NCBI GenBank assembly: GCA_003443635.1
Contig: CP031964.1
Coordinates: 2,946,321 to 3,010,320 of the forward strand
Length of the DNA: 64,000 bases
DNA from: Flavobacteriaceae bacterium
Lineage (GTDB): Bacteria > Bacteroidota > Bacteroidia > Flavobacteriales > Flavobacteriaceae
Direction of reading: 5' to 3'
The notes below the pieces were generated by a model that saw only the letters and a program-made list of their open reading frames with translations, had not been told where the DNA came from and did no database searches. Shown here in pieces: positions 1 through 7,304 of the stretch. The position numbers and the translations under genes are program-made. Each line of letters begins with the position of its first letter. Within the stretch, counting starts at the first letter, position 1.

Positions 1-812
1 TATTGCGCCCTGAATTAAATATTGAACGTTTTAACTTATCGGCAGAACGTATGTGTATGCCTACTATCCCTGATGAGCTGTTTTTACAGGCTTTAAAAGC
101 AATTGTAGCAACAGATATTAATTGGATTCCTTCGGCAGAAGGAAGTGCTTTGTACGTACGTCCAACCATGTTTGCTACAGAGAATACTCTATCTGTAATT
201 CCTTCTAGCACTTATACATTTTGCATATACACTGCTCCAGCACAGCCTTATTTCTCAAAACCAGTGAAATTAGTAACTGAACAAAAATATATACGTGCAG
301 TTCCTGGAGGTACTGGAGAGGCTAAAACTGGTGGTAATTATGCAGGATCATTACTCGCTAGTGAACAGGCTAAGCTAAAAGGGTTTGACCAAATTATTTG
401 GTTAGAAGGTCCAGATTTTAAGAAGATACAAGAAGTGGGTATGATGAATTTATTCTTTGTAATTAACGATACTGTTATCACTCCAAAACTTACTGGAGCT
501 GTTTTAAAAGGAACTACACAAAGGTATTTTATCGATATCCTTAATGACAAGAAGATAAAATTAGAAGTTCGTGATATTTTTATGGATGAAATTGTTGATG
601 CCTATAAAAATGGGAATTTAAAGGAAGCTTTTGGATCTGGTACGGCGGCAGTAGTTTCTCATATCTCTGAAATCACACATAACAACACGCATATGATATT
701 TCCTAATGCCGGAAAAGAAGGTATAGGCAACATGCTATACAATGAAATAAGTGGATTACGATCCGGGAGAATTGAAGACACACGTAATTGGTTAACTTCT
801 GTAGAAATATAA
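1..812 (+). CDS. ilvE: Branched-chain amino acid aminotransferase, C-terminal part (5' end outside window)
   Basis: This PLP enzyme transfers the amino group between leucine, isoleucine or valine and 2-oxoglutarate, at the last step of branched-chain amino acid synthesis or the first step of breakdown. The visible 269 residues have the class IV aminotransferase pattern. The catalytic lysine lies in GGTGEAKTGGNY (about residue 108 of the visible part), spaced as in the eukaryotic-type BCAT group (GTGxCKxGGNY), and is followed by the cofactor-side motif GSGTAAVVS. The family is usually about 350 residues, so roughly the first 85 are missing. The reading frame is open to the window edge, so the TTG at base 3 is not a real start. 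The C-terminus ends normally. Confidence 0.93.
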   Translation, partial: LRPELNIERFNLSAERMCMPTIPDELFLQALKAIVATDINWIPSAEGSALYVRPTMFATENTLSVIPSSTYTFCIYTAPAQPYFSKPVKLVTEQKYIRAVPGGTGEAKTGGNYAGSLLASEQAKLKGFDQIIWLEGPDFKKIQEVGMMNLFFVINDTVITPKLTGAVLKGTTQRYFIDILNDKKIKLEVRDIFMDEIVDAYKNGNLKEAFGSGTAAVVSHISEITHNNTHMIFPNAGKEGIGNMLYNEISGLRSGRIEDTRNWLTSVEI

Positions 813-852
813 ATACCTCTACACATGCTAATATGGTAAGTGTTCTAATTGT

Positions 853-866
853 ATTGTTTAAACAAT
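853..866. repeat. Perfect 14-bp palindrome downstream of ilvE
   Basis: ATTGTTTAAACAAT is perfectly self-complementary and sits 40 bases after the ilvE stop. No T-run follows, so it is not a convincing terminator. The rest of the gap up to 1017 is AT-rich; it holds a TATTTTTG -7-like box at 928-935 that could serve the next gene. Confidence 0.3.
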
Positions 867-1017
867 CATTATAATTATCTTAAAATATATACCTACAATA
901 TCTCATATACAGAATATTATAAGTACATATTTTTGATTTTATTAAACATAGAATAGTTAGTATTTCAAGAGAGTTTTTATTTTAATATACTTCTAATAAG
1001 TCTATAAAAAGTTAAAT

Positions 1018-1821
1018 ATGAATGCGTATTATTTTGATATAGAAAAAATTGCTAAGTATTTAAGTAATATTCAAAAACACATTGCTTCAGTTTATAAATG
1101 GAGTGTTAACTTGGATGGTTTATTACGATTGGATGTAATTTCGATAGAAGAAGTGTATGAGTTAAATCAGTATACTTTATACGAAAAAGAAATAGCATTA
1201 AAATTTATTTTAGAAAAAAAATTACAAGAATATTATAATACAAATCCAAAGCAATTTGAAGCTTTATGTATGTGGATTATTCAAGAATGGGGAGGTATAA
1301 AAGGAGCTAAATCTCATATAACAATGCCTCGCGTATATGAATTTATAAAGGCAGAAAAGCCAAAGTATGAAGCTCTCCCTAGTGTTTCTAAAGTAGGAAT
1401 GTTTATGTATCTCAATAAAAATATTATTTATGATACACGGGTAATTTATGCTTTAAATTGGATTATTTTATCTCAAAATGCAGGCACTCATTTTTTTCCA
1501 ATCCCAGGAGGTAGAAACTCAAAAATGAACGCCTTCAATATGGAGGTTTTAATTAGACTCTCCAAAGCTAAAAATTATAAACCTCAAAAGCGTTCAAATT
1601 TAAATAAACGAAATTATATTGAGATAATAGATGAAGCGCTATTTATTAAAGAATCTGAAGCCTATTATGAAGCGATTAAATTAATAGCCGCAATAAATAA
1701 AATATTATGGAAAGATGAAAAAGCACAGTATCCATTTTATACAGAGATGCTATTATTTTCTTCTGCTGATATCGAAATTTTTCATGACATCACTAATACT
1801 GTAATTTTAAATTTTGAATAA
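1018..1821 (+). CDS. Uncharacterised 267-residue cytosolic protein
   Basis: I do not recognise this protein with certainty. It has no signal peptide or membrane segment and is rich in lysine, tyrosine and isoleucine. The central stretch (about residues 105-150) runs from EWGGIKGAKSH through SVSKVGMFMYL to IIYDTRVIYALNWIIL. An SKVxxF...IYDSRV pattern of this kind occurs in bacterial proteins with an OGG-like DNA glycosylase fold; this is a resemblance from memory, not a demonstrated match. The ATG start follows an in-frame AT-rich leader with no clear ribosome binding site. Its last 29 bases overlap the end of the convergent ankyrin/PD40 gene. Confidence 0.7.
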   Translation: MNAYYFDIEKIAKYLSNIQKHIASVYKWSVNLDGLLRLDVISIEEVYELNQYTLYEKEIALKFILEKKLQEYYNTNPKQFEALCMWIIQEWGGIKGAKSHITMPRVYEFIKAEKPKYEALPSVSKVGMFMYLNKNIIYDTRVIYALNWIILSQNAGTHFFPIPGGRNSKMNAFNMEVLIRLSKAKNYKPQKRSNLNKRNYIEIIDEALFIKESEAYYEAIKLIAAINKILWKDEKAQYPFYTEMLLFSSADIEIFHDITNTVILNFE

Positions 1822-3166
1822 TTTTTGAATCGACCCAATAAATGTTTCCTCTACTGGTATAAAAAAAATAATTTCCGTCTGGTGATATCCCCGGAGCAAA
1901 TTCACTTCCTGAGGTATTTATTTTTTCTCCCATGTTTTTTGCTTTAGTCCAAGATCCATTTGCATTTTTAAAGCTCACATATAAATCAGAATTTCCTTTA
2001 CCTTCTGGTCTATTCGATGAAAAAATCACATAACCCTCATCAGGGGCAATTAGCGGATCATAATCTCTATGTTTCGTATTAACTGCATCACTCAGCGGAA
2101 TTGCTTTTTGATATTTCCCATTTTTAAACTCAGAATAAACAATATTGCTTGAACGACTAGGCCCTGTAGAAAAAAACAATGTTCCTTTTTTAGATATTGT
2201 AGGAAACCAATCTGCATATTCTGTATTAACATCTTCGCCTAAATGAATAGGTTTTCCCCATTTTTCTCCTTTTCGTTTCACCATCCATAAGTCTATACCT
2301 TTTATCGAATCTCCTTCTTTTACAGGCCTATTAGAACTAAAATACATTGCAGAACCATCACTTGTGATAAACGGATCTATTTCTCTGTAATCTCCTAGAA
2401 TATCAGCAGGTTCCGGTGTTGTCCATCTTTTATTTTTTAGCTTGGAGACCATAATAGTCCCTCCATGATACACACGAGATTCTACTGTATAATAAAATTC
2501 TTTTCCATCAGGCGAAAAAGTGGAACTATGTGTAGAATTTTCTGTAGAGACAAAATTATGCGCAAATATTTTAGGTTCTAATCCTGGTTTATCTTGACCT
2601 AAAAATTCTCCGCTAAATTCATAAGTTTTAATTTTATTTTTATCCGCACCTTTTGCAATAAGAAATTCTGCTATTTCGGTAGAGCCTTGTCGTATCGCTA
2701 TTGCTAAAGGAGTATTACCGCTATCGTTTAAAACATCTACATCTGTTATGTCATTAACCAACTGCTTAACAAAGTCTAAATCACCATTTATTACTGCCCT
2801 ATGTAAAGGGGAAGTTCCAACATTAATATTGGCATTTGCTGCTAAAAGCTTTTTAAATAATTCATCATTTCTAAATTGTACTGTAACAAACAATGGAGTA
2901 TGGTTTTGATTATCACCAACATTAACATCTATACCACGTTTTATTAAAAAATCAAGTGTTTTTTCTTGCCTACATCCAATTGCATAATGTGCCAGTGTTC
3001 TTCCTCTTCTATCTTTTACATTAATATCTGTTGTTTTTAATAATGAATCCAGTTTGCTAATATTACCTTCACAAACAGCTCTTTGAACAATCCGATCCTG
3101 AGCTATCATAGTCAATGAAATCATGGCAAAAGTTACTACTGCTGAAATTTTAATTATTCTTAACAT
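1793..3166 (-). CDS. Secreted ankyrin-repeat and PD40 (WD40-like beta-propeller) protein
   Basis: The protein starts with a signal peptide (first about 22 residues, ending near MIAQD). Residues of about 33-180 hold four to five ankyrin repeats, recognisable as GRTLAHYAI, HTPLFVTV, TSPLHRAV and NTPLAIAI units. Residues of about 205-457 hold five PD40-type blades, such as SPDGKEFYYT, TSDGSAMYFSSNRP and SPDGNYFFYTS, as in TolB and OmpA-linked PD40 proteins. Both halves are protein-interaction folds, and no catalytic motif is visible. It probably sits in the periplasm. It lies 12 bases downstream of the TonB-domain lipoprotein gene and is almost certainly its operon partner, under the TACTA-N6-TAGTA operators at 3674-3709. 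Confidence 0.85.
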   Translation of the reverse strand: MLRIIKISAVVTFAMISLTMIAQDRIVQRAVCEGNISKLDSLLKTTDINVKDRRGRTLAHYAIGCRQEKTLDFLIKRGIDVNVGDNQNHTPLFVTVQFRNDELFKKLLAANANINVGTSPLHRAVINGDLDFVKQLVNDITDVDVLNDSGNTPLAIAIRQGSTEIAEFLIAKGADKNKIKTYEFSGEFLGQDKPGLEPKIFAHNFVSTENSTHSSTFSPDGKEFYYTVESRVYHGGTIMVSKLKNKRWTTPEPADILGDYREIDPFITSDGSAMYFSSNRPVKEGDSIKGIDLWMVKRKGEKWGKPIHLGEDVNTEYADWFPTISKKGTLFFSTGPSRSSNIVYSEFKNGKYQKAIPLSDAVNTKHRDYDPLIAPDEGYVIFSSNRPEGKGNSDLYVSFKNANGSWTKAKNMGEKINTSGSEFAPGISPDGNYFFYTSRGNIYWVDSKIIQNLKLQY

Positions 3167-3178
3167 GTTTTATATATT

Positions 3179-3643
3179 TTAAGGGATCAATATAAATTCT
3201 ACAGAAGTAGATAATTCTGAATTGACCGGTTTTCCATTTTTCTTAGCTGGAATAAATTTTAATAACTTAATGCTATATACAAGGTTATCTATTATAGGTT
3301 TATTTATTTCCAAGACTTCTTTATCAGGTATAAGTCTACGTGCAATTGCTGTGTTTGCAGGCTTGTTAGTTTTTCTCATACTAGTTTTTACATTTTCCAC
3401 AGCTCCTGATTTGTTTACTGTCCAGGATACATTTACTATTCCAGCCCTATTTACATTCTCTTCACTTTTTGGGTAAATCATATAATGAGATATCACCCAA
3501 CCCATATCGTTTTCACCTTCATATATAGCATCTGTATCAGGTATAACATTTTTCTTTTCAGAAGAAGAGCTACAGGCTAACATAATAGTTATAAGAATTA
3601 GAAGAAAACCTCCCTTTACTTTATTAGTTTGTTTTGTTGTCAT
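3179..3643 (-). CDS. Lipoprotein with TonB C-terminal-like domain
   Basis: The N-terminus is a lipoprotein signal with lipobox MLAC and lipidation cysteine at residue 24, followed by SSSS. Residues of about 60-154 look like the TonB C-terminal fold: YPKSEENVNRAGIVNVSW, then a variable middle, then LLKFIPAKKNGKPVNS and a final beta strand. Unlike true TonB it has no N-terminal cytoplasmic anchor or proline-rich spacer, so it is unlikely to carry ExbB/ExbD energy itself. In Bacteroidota such orphan domains are common in secreted proteins, with unclear roles. It is the first gene of a two-gene operon with the ankyrin/PD40 gene. The promoter and tandem operator lie directly upstream. Confidence 0.8.
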   Translation of the reverse strand: MTTKQTNKVKGGFLLILITIMLACSSSSEKKNVIPDTDAIYEGENDMGWVISHYMIYPKSEENVNRAGIVNVSWTVNKSGAVENVKTSMRKTNKPANTAIARRLIPDKEVLEINKPIIDNLVYSIKLLKFIPAKKNGKPVNSELSTSVEFILIP

Positions 3644-3646
3644 GTC

Positions 3647-3699
3647 TATTATTTAATTATTATAATTCAAATCTACTATATTTTTAGTAATTCTACTAA
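3647..3699 (-). promoter_or_regulatory. Promoter of the TonB-lipoprotein operon, near-duplicate of the blaI promoter
   Basis: Read on the minus strand this block aligns without gaps to 5391-5443 upstream of the BlaI gene, with 44 of 53 positions identical by my count. Both contain the -7 box TAGATTTG (here 3668-3675) followed by GAATT. There is no canonical -33 TTTG; TTAGT occupies that place in both. The -7 box ends about 25 bases before the start codon. Confidence 0.6.
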
Positions 3700-3709
3700 A
3701 AATATAGTA
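3674..3709. promoter_or_regulatory. Tandem BlaI-type operator: two TACTA-N6-TAGTA sites 20 bp apart
   Basis: Site 1 is 3674-3689 and site 2 is 3694-3709, separated by 4 bp. Together they form one perfect inverted repeat with 17-bp arms (3673-3689 and 3694-3710) around ATTC. The same site spacing recurs at 5418-5453 beside the BlaI gene. The sites touch the -7 box of the operon promoter, as expected for repression. Assignment to BlaI is inferred from the matching arrangement. Confidence 0.7.
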
Positions 3710-3835
3710 GTAATTAACACTAATTAACTTTGAATCGATAATTAAATAATTACATGTCAACCAATTAATAATTATTTTAATAATTAATACTGAGCTACGA
3801 GGAAGCTTTGGTCAAACCTTTAAATATGAAGAATT

Positions 3836-5014
3836 TTATTTTTTTAGATCAAAAACAACAACACCATTTTCTCCGTTTTCTCCATATTTCTCTGCTGCTT
3901 TATCTCCTTTAATAATATTAATATTTCCTATATCTGACTGATTTAGATTCTTAAAAAAAGCATATGAAACTATGCGTTCATCATAACCATCTTTTAAAAC
4001 ATATAATGGTAGAATTCCTATATCTTCAGGCCCATTTCTTGTTAGTTTTATAAAAGGTTTGTTATCATTAATAGAAAATGTTATATCTCCTTTTAATTTA
4101 TTTTCATCTCTTGTATCTTGTTCTCTCAGTTTAACAGGTTTTACATTATCGCTTGTTTCTAGAAAAGAACTAAATATCAATATTAAAAACATTAGTGGTA
4201 AAAAAAGTATTGCTTTTAAATACCTACTTTTTTTATTTACTTTATTTTTAGCCATCATTTTAAATCTCTTTTTTAAGCTTATATTATTACTTAAATAACT
4301 TCCTATCTGTAATGAAGCTCCAGTTCGAACTTGAAACAACAACTGTTGATAATCTAATTGATTATATCCTTTTTTAAGAACTTGTTTATCTGCCATATAT
4401 TCATGCTCAGCCTTAATTCTTTTCCTGAAAAGCCATATAGCCGGATTAAACCAATACACAATAGTTAATATTTCTAGAATCAAAACATCAATAGAATGAA
4501 ACTGATCTCTATGAAATTGTTCATGAATTATGAGGGCATCTAATTCATCATCTTTCATATTATGGTTTCCAATAAACAAAATATTAAAAAAAGTGAATGG
4601 AGATAGTTTTTTATGTACAGTAACTACTTGAAACCCCCAACGTGCATATTTATTTGACTTAAAGTAAAAATTAATCAAAGTAAATATTCCAATTAAAAAG
4701 CGAGAAGAGAAGAGAATAACTCCAGCAATGTATATGATTAAATATATACTAATTGAGTTTTTAGAGGTTATTGTTGAGATTCCTTCTTTAAAATTTAAGG
4801 ATTCTTGTAATGCTTTAATTTCAATAGTTAGAAAATCTCCAGATATAAGAGAATTATTTATCGGAATGAATATAAAGCTGCAGGAAAATAATATACACGC
4901 AAAGCCAATAAACCTGTTTAACTGATGATTAGATCCATGCCTTATTACCCAATGATACAATGTATAAAGGATGATAAGGGATATACTGGATTTCAACAAA
5001 AAGCTTTCCATCAT
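3836..5014 (-). CDS. M56 (BlaR1/MecR1-like) membrane metallopeptidase sensor with plug-like C-terminus
   Basis: This is a membrane sensor-protease. Transmembrane segments lie near residues 5-22, 34-52, 90-115 and 268-287. Between the last two is the cytosolic zinc peptidase with HEQFH (164-168) and a downstream EHEYMADK that would supply the third ligand. The extracytoplasmic C-terminus (about 290-392) is not a penicillin-binding domain. It ends in DIGNINIIKGDKAAEKYGEN and NGVVVFDL, which resembles the plug motif of TonB-dependent receptors. In this family ligand sensing activates cleavage of the partner repressor. Its ATG overlaps the BlaI gene by 4 bp (ATGA), so the pair is translationally coupled. 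The ligand cannot be told from the sequence. Confidence 0.88.
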   Translation of the reverse strand: MMESFLLKSSISLIILYTLYHWVIRHGSNHQLNRFIGFACILFSCSFIFIPINNSLISGDFLTIEIKALQESLNFKEGISTITSKNSISIYLIIYIAGVILFSSRFLIGIFTLINFYFKSNKYARWGFQVVTVHKKLSPFTFFNILFIGNHNMKDDELDALIIHEQFHRDQFHSIDVLILEILTIVYWFNPAIWLFRKRIKAEHEYMADKQVLKKGYNQLDYQQLLFQVRTGASLQIGSYLSNNISLKKRFKMMAKNKVNKKSRYLKAILFLPLMFLILIFSSFLETSDNVKPVKLREQDTRDENKLKGDITFSINDNKPFIKLTRNGPEDIGILPLYVLKDGYDERIVSYAFFKNLNQSDIGNINIIKGDKAAEKYGENGENGVVVFDLKK

Positions 5015-5391
5015 TTTTTGTTTTTATCTTCAATTTTATTTTTAAAATGTTCAATTAACTCTTCCATTTCTTTGGTTGACAGTTCTTCTTTACTACTAAA
5101 CTCAGAAACCAAATTTTTAAAAGAATTAGAAAAATATTTTTTAATAAACGATTTCATAAATCCATTGGTATACTCTTCTCTTTTAATCAATGGATAATAT
5201 TCATGAGTATTTGCTATTGGTTTTCTTCCAACAAACCCTTTTCTTTCCAATATTTTAAATATGGTGGCTACAGTTGTATATGCAGGTTTCGGTTCTTCAT
5301 ACTCCTTAACAACATCTCTAATCACTCCTTTTTTGATTGACCAAAGAATTTTCATTGCTTTTTCTTCTGCTTTAGTTAACTCTAAATCCAT
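5011..5391 (-). CDS. BlaI/MecI/CopY-family repressor
   Basis: The 126-residue length fits the family. Residues of about 3-75 form a winged helix: AEEKAMKILWSIKKG, then the recognition region KPAYTTVATIFKILERKGFV, then the wing VGRKPIANTHEYYPL. The C-terminal third is the helical dimerisation domain, which the partner M56 peptidase would be expected to cleave. The gene is first in an operon with the M56 sensor. Its promoter region (5391-5459) holds two TACTA-N6-TAGTA sites, consistent with autoregulation. No beta-lactamase or penicillin-binding protein is next to it, so the signal is probably not a beta-lactam. Confidence 0.9.
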   Translation of the reverse strand: MDLELTKAEEKAMKILWSIKKGVIRDVVKEYEEPKPAYTTVATIFKILERKGFVGRKPIANTHEYYPLIKREEYTNGFMKSFIKKYFSNSFKNLVSEFSSKEELSTKEMEELIEHFKNKIEDKNKK

Positions 5392-5443
5392 ATTATTTTA
5401 TTAATAAAATTCAAATCTACTAAATTCATAGTAGATTTACTAA
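5391..5443 (-). promoter_or_regulatory. Promoter of the BlaI/M56 operon
   Basis: The minus strand carries the -7 box TAGATTTG (5412-5419), about 21 bases before the start codon, inside a block nearly identical to 3647-3699. The -33 position reads TTAGT rather than TTTG. The first operator covers and extends the -7 box. Confidence 0.6.
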
Positions 5444-5453
5444 TTTAATAGTA
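5418..5453. promoter_or_regulatory. Tandem BlaI-type operator between divergent genes
   Basis: Two TACTA-N6-TAGTA sites lie at 5418-5433 and 5438-5453, again 20 bp start to start. The first is part of a perfect inverted repeat with 10-bp arms (5413-5422 and 5429-5438). The second overlaps the plus-strand -7 box TATGTTTG (5452-5459) of the gene starting at 5483. One repressor could therefore control both directions. Confidence 0.7.
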
Positions 5454-5459
5454 TGTTTG
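5452..5459 (+). promoter_or_regulatory. -7 box of the divergent TonB-domain/TPR gene
   Basis: TATGTTTG fits the Bacteroidota -7 consensus TAnnTTTG and lies 23 bases before the ATG at 5483. It overlaps the right edge of the second operator. No clear -33 box is seen. Confidence 0.45.
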
Positions 5460-5482
5460 TAGAATAAATTTAATTTAAACAG

Positions 5483-6520
5483 ATGAGACGTTTAAAATAT
5501 TATTTTGTGTTTTTACAATTAATAGCATTTATTAATGTTGCTAAAGCTCAATCTATTTTAGGCTCATGGGTAAGGATAAAAATGGAAACTTATCAAGGAG
5601 GTATAACAACTCAATTAGAAGAAACCAATAAAAATTATTTAAAATTTCATTTTAAAGACGGTAAAAATTTATCTATATCTACTCATTATGCTACAAATAG
5701 TTCAAATAGTCCCAGCACACAATACAGGATAAAAAATAATATTCTAGAATTTGGTTTTGACAGGAAATATTTAATAGAAAAAATTGATGCAATTAATTTA
5801 GTTATAGTAGAGTTTGAAGATGGTGAATTAGCTCCAAATTCAATTAAATCTATTTTTATTAGAGAACAAAAATACTTAGATAAGCTTCCACTGGCCATAG
5901 AAGACATAATCATAGGTAAAAATGATACTTTATATATAGAATCTAAAAAATTATATCCGCAATTTAAAACAATTGACCCTGATTTTCATGCACATTTAAG
6001 TAATCAAATGAACAGTTATTATCCCGTAGGAGAGAATTACTTTTTTGCTACATTCAATATTCATCCAGATGGTGAAATTGATCAAATTAAAATACTTCAT
6101 CATATAAATAAATCGACAGACAAAAAAGCGATGAAGGCAATTAAAGCTTCTGGTAAAATGTGGAGTTTACCTAAATTAAATGGCAAAAAAGTGACCATTA
6201 TCAAATTCATTGAGGATCGTTATGTCAAAAAAAGAGGTAATGATATTTCTAAAATTAGTTTTAATAAGTTGTCACATGTTCAAAACTCAAAATACTCTCC
6301 TGAATATTTATATAATTTTCATTTCTTAGCACGTAATTTATTAAATAACGAATATAAAAAAGCTCTAGAATTCATCTCTAAATTAGAAGAGATCAAGCCT
6401 AATGAAGCTAATTTATATTATTTAAAATATCTATGTTACCTTGAATTAGGAGATGAACAAAAATCAAATGAAAATTTATTATTACTAAAAAAGTCTAAGC
6501 TTAGATATCTAGTAAAATAA
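5483..6520 (+). CDS. Secreted protein with TonB C-terminal-like domain and C-terminal helical/TPR-like segment
   Basis: A signal peptide covers residues 1-22 (cleavage near AKAQ). Residues of about 25-135 look like a small beta-rich domain starting GSWVRIKME, of the lipocalin-like type. Residues of about 180-245 resemble a TonB C-terminal domain (FATFNIHPDGEIDQIKIL, then MWSLPKLNGKKVTIIKFI). Residues of about 270-340 form two helical hairpins of TPR style (ANLYYLKYLCYLELGDEQKS). I can assign no enzymatic activity. It is divergent from the BlaI gene and shares its operator region, so it probably belongs to the same regulon. Confidence 0.8.
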   Translation: MRRLKYYFVFLQLIAFINVAKAQSILGSWVRIKMETYQGGITTQLEETNKNYLKFHFKDGKNLSISTHYATNSSNSPSTQYRIKNNILEFGFDRKYLIEKIDAINLVIVEFEDGELAPNSIKSIFIREQKYLDKLPLAIEDIIIGKNDTLYIESKKLYPQFKTIDPDFHAHLSNQMNSYYPVGENYFFATFNIHPDGEIDQIKILHHINKSTDKKAMKAIKASGKMWSLPKLNGKKVTIIKFIEDRYVKKRGNDISKISFNKLSHVQNSKYSPEYLYNFHFLARNLLNNEYKKALEFISKLEEIKPNEANLYYLKYLCYLELGDEQKSNENLLLLKKSKLRYLVK

Positions 6521-6532
6521 GCTTAAACGTAA

Positions 6533-7162
6533 TTACTTTTTATACTTTAGCGGTAAATGCACTACTTTTTTTGTGTCAAAAAAATCTTCTTCAAAATAAT
6601 TGTTCAGATCATAAAGCGTAGCTTTGGGGAAATCTTGTAATTCTTCGGTTAAATCTCCTCCTTTTAAATATAAGATTCCATTTTTAAGTTCGTGATTACT
6701 CTTTTTAGTAATTTTTCGTTTTACCCAGTTTACAAAAGTTGGCATTGCAGTTACTGCTCGGCTTACAATAAAATCATAAGTATCGTTTACAGCTTCAACA
6801 CGTGTATGCGATATTTTTATATTGGTCAACCCTAATGTTTCAGAAACAATCTTAACTACTTTTAATTTTTTATTAATACTATCCACTAAATGAAAATGAC
6901 ACTCTGGGAATAATATTGCCAATGGTATACCTGGGAATCCACCCCCAGTGCCTACATCCATAATTTTTGTTCCAGATTTAAATTGAAGTATTTTAGCTAC
7001 CCCTAAAGAATGTAAAACATGTCTTAAGTATAGTTCTTCAATATCTTTTCGGGAGACAACATTAATTTTTGAATTCCAATCTAAATACAATTCATACAAC
7101 CTCGAAAACTGATTTTGTTGTATTTTTGTTAAGTTTGGAAAGTATTTTAAGATAAGTTGCAC
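6533..7162 (-). CDS. rsmG: 16S rRNA (guanine-527-N7)-methyltransferase RsmG
   Basis: This SAM-dependent methyltransferase modifies G527 of 16S rRNA; loss in other bacteria gives low-level streptomycin resistance. At 209 residues it has the family length. The SAM-binding motif is IMDVGTGGGFPGIP (67-80), and VSRAVTAMPTFVNWV near residue 140 is the usual conserved RsmG segment. It converges with the TonB-domain/TPR gene with a 12-base gap. A TATTTTTG -7 box on the minus strand (7179-7186) lies 17 bases upstream of the start. Confidence 0.95.
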   Translation of the reverse strand: MQLILKYFPNLTKIQQNQFSRLYELYLDWNSKINVVSRKDIEELYLRHVLHSLGVAKILQFKSGTKIMDVGTGGGFPGIPLAILFPECHFHLVDSINKKLKVVKIVSETLGLTNIKISHTRVEAVNDTYDFIVSRAVTAMPTFVNWVKRKITKKSNHELKNGILYLKGGDLTEELQDFPKATLYDLNNYFEEDFFDTKKVVHLPLKYKK

Positions 7163-7241
7163 AAGCGTTAAATTTTCGCAAAAATAGCGTTTTATATGTA
7201 TAATATTTGTGTTCTACGAGAATACCGATTCATTATTTAAT

Positions 7242-7249
7242 TATATTTG
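7242..7249 (+). promoter_or_regulatory. -7 box upstream of the desaturase gene
   Basis: TATATTTG is a perfect match to TAnnTTTG and lies 56 bases before the ATG at 7305. I could not find a matching -33 box. Confidence 0.35.
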
Positions 7250-7304
7250 CTGCTTATTATAAAAATATAGTCAATTACGACGTTAGCTTAGTATAAACAA
7301 ATTT

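Noticed and set aside
813-1017. AT-rich gap after ilvE as a replication origin
   Set aside because: I found no DnaA boxes or iterons, only one 14-bp palindrome.
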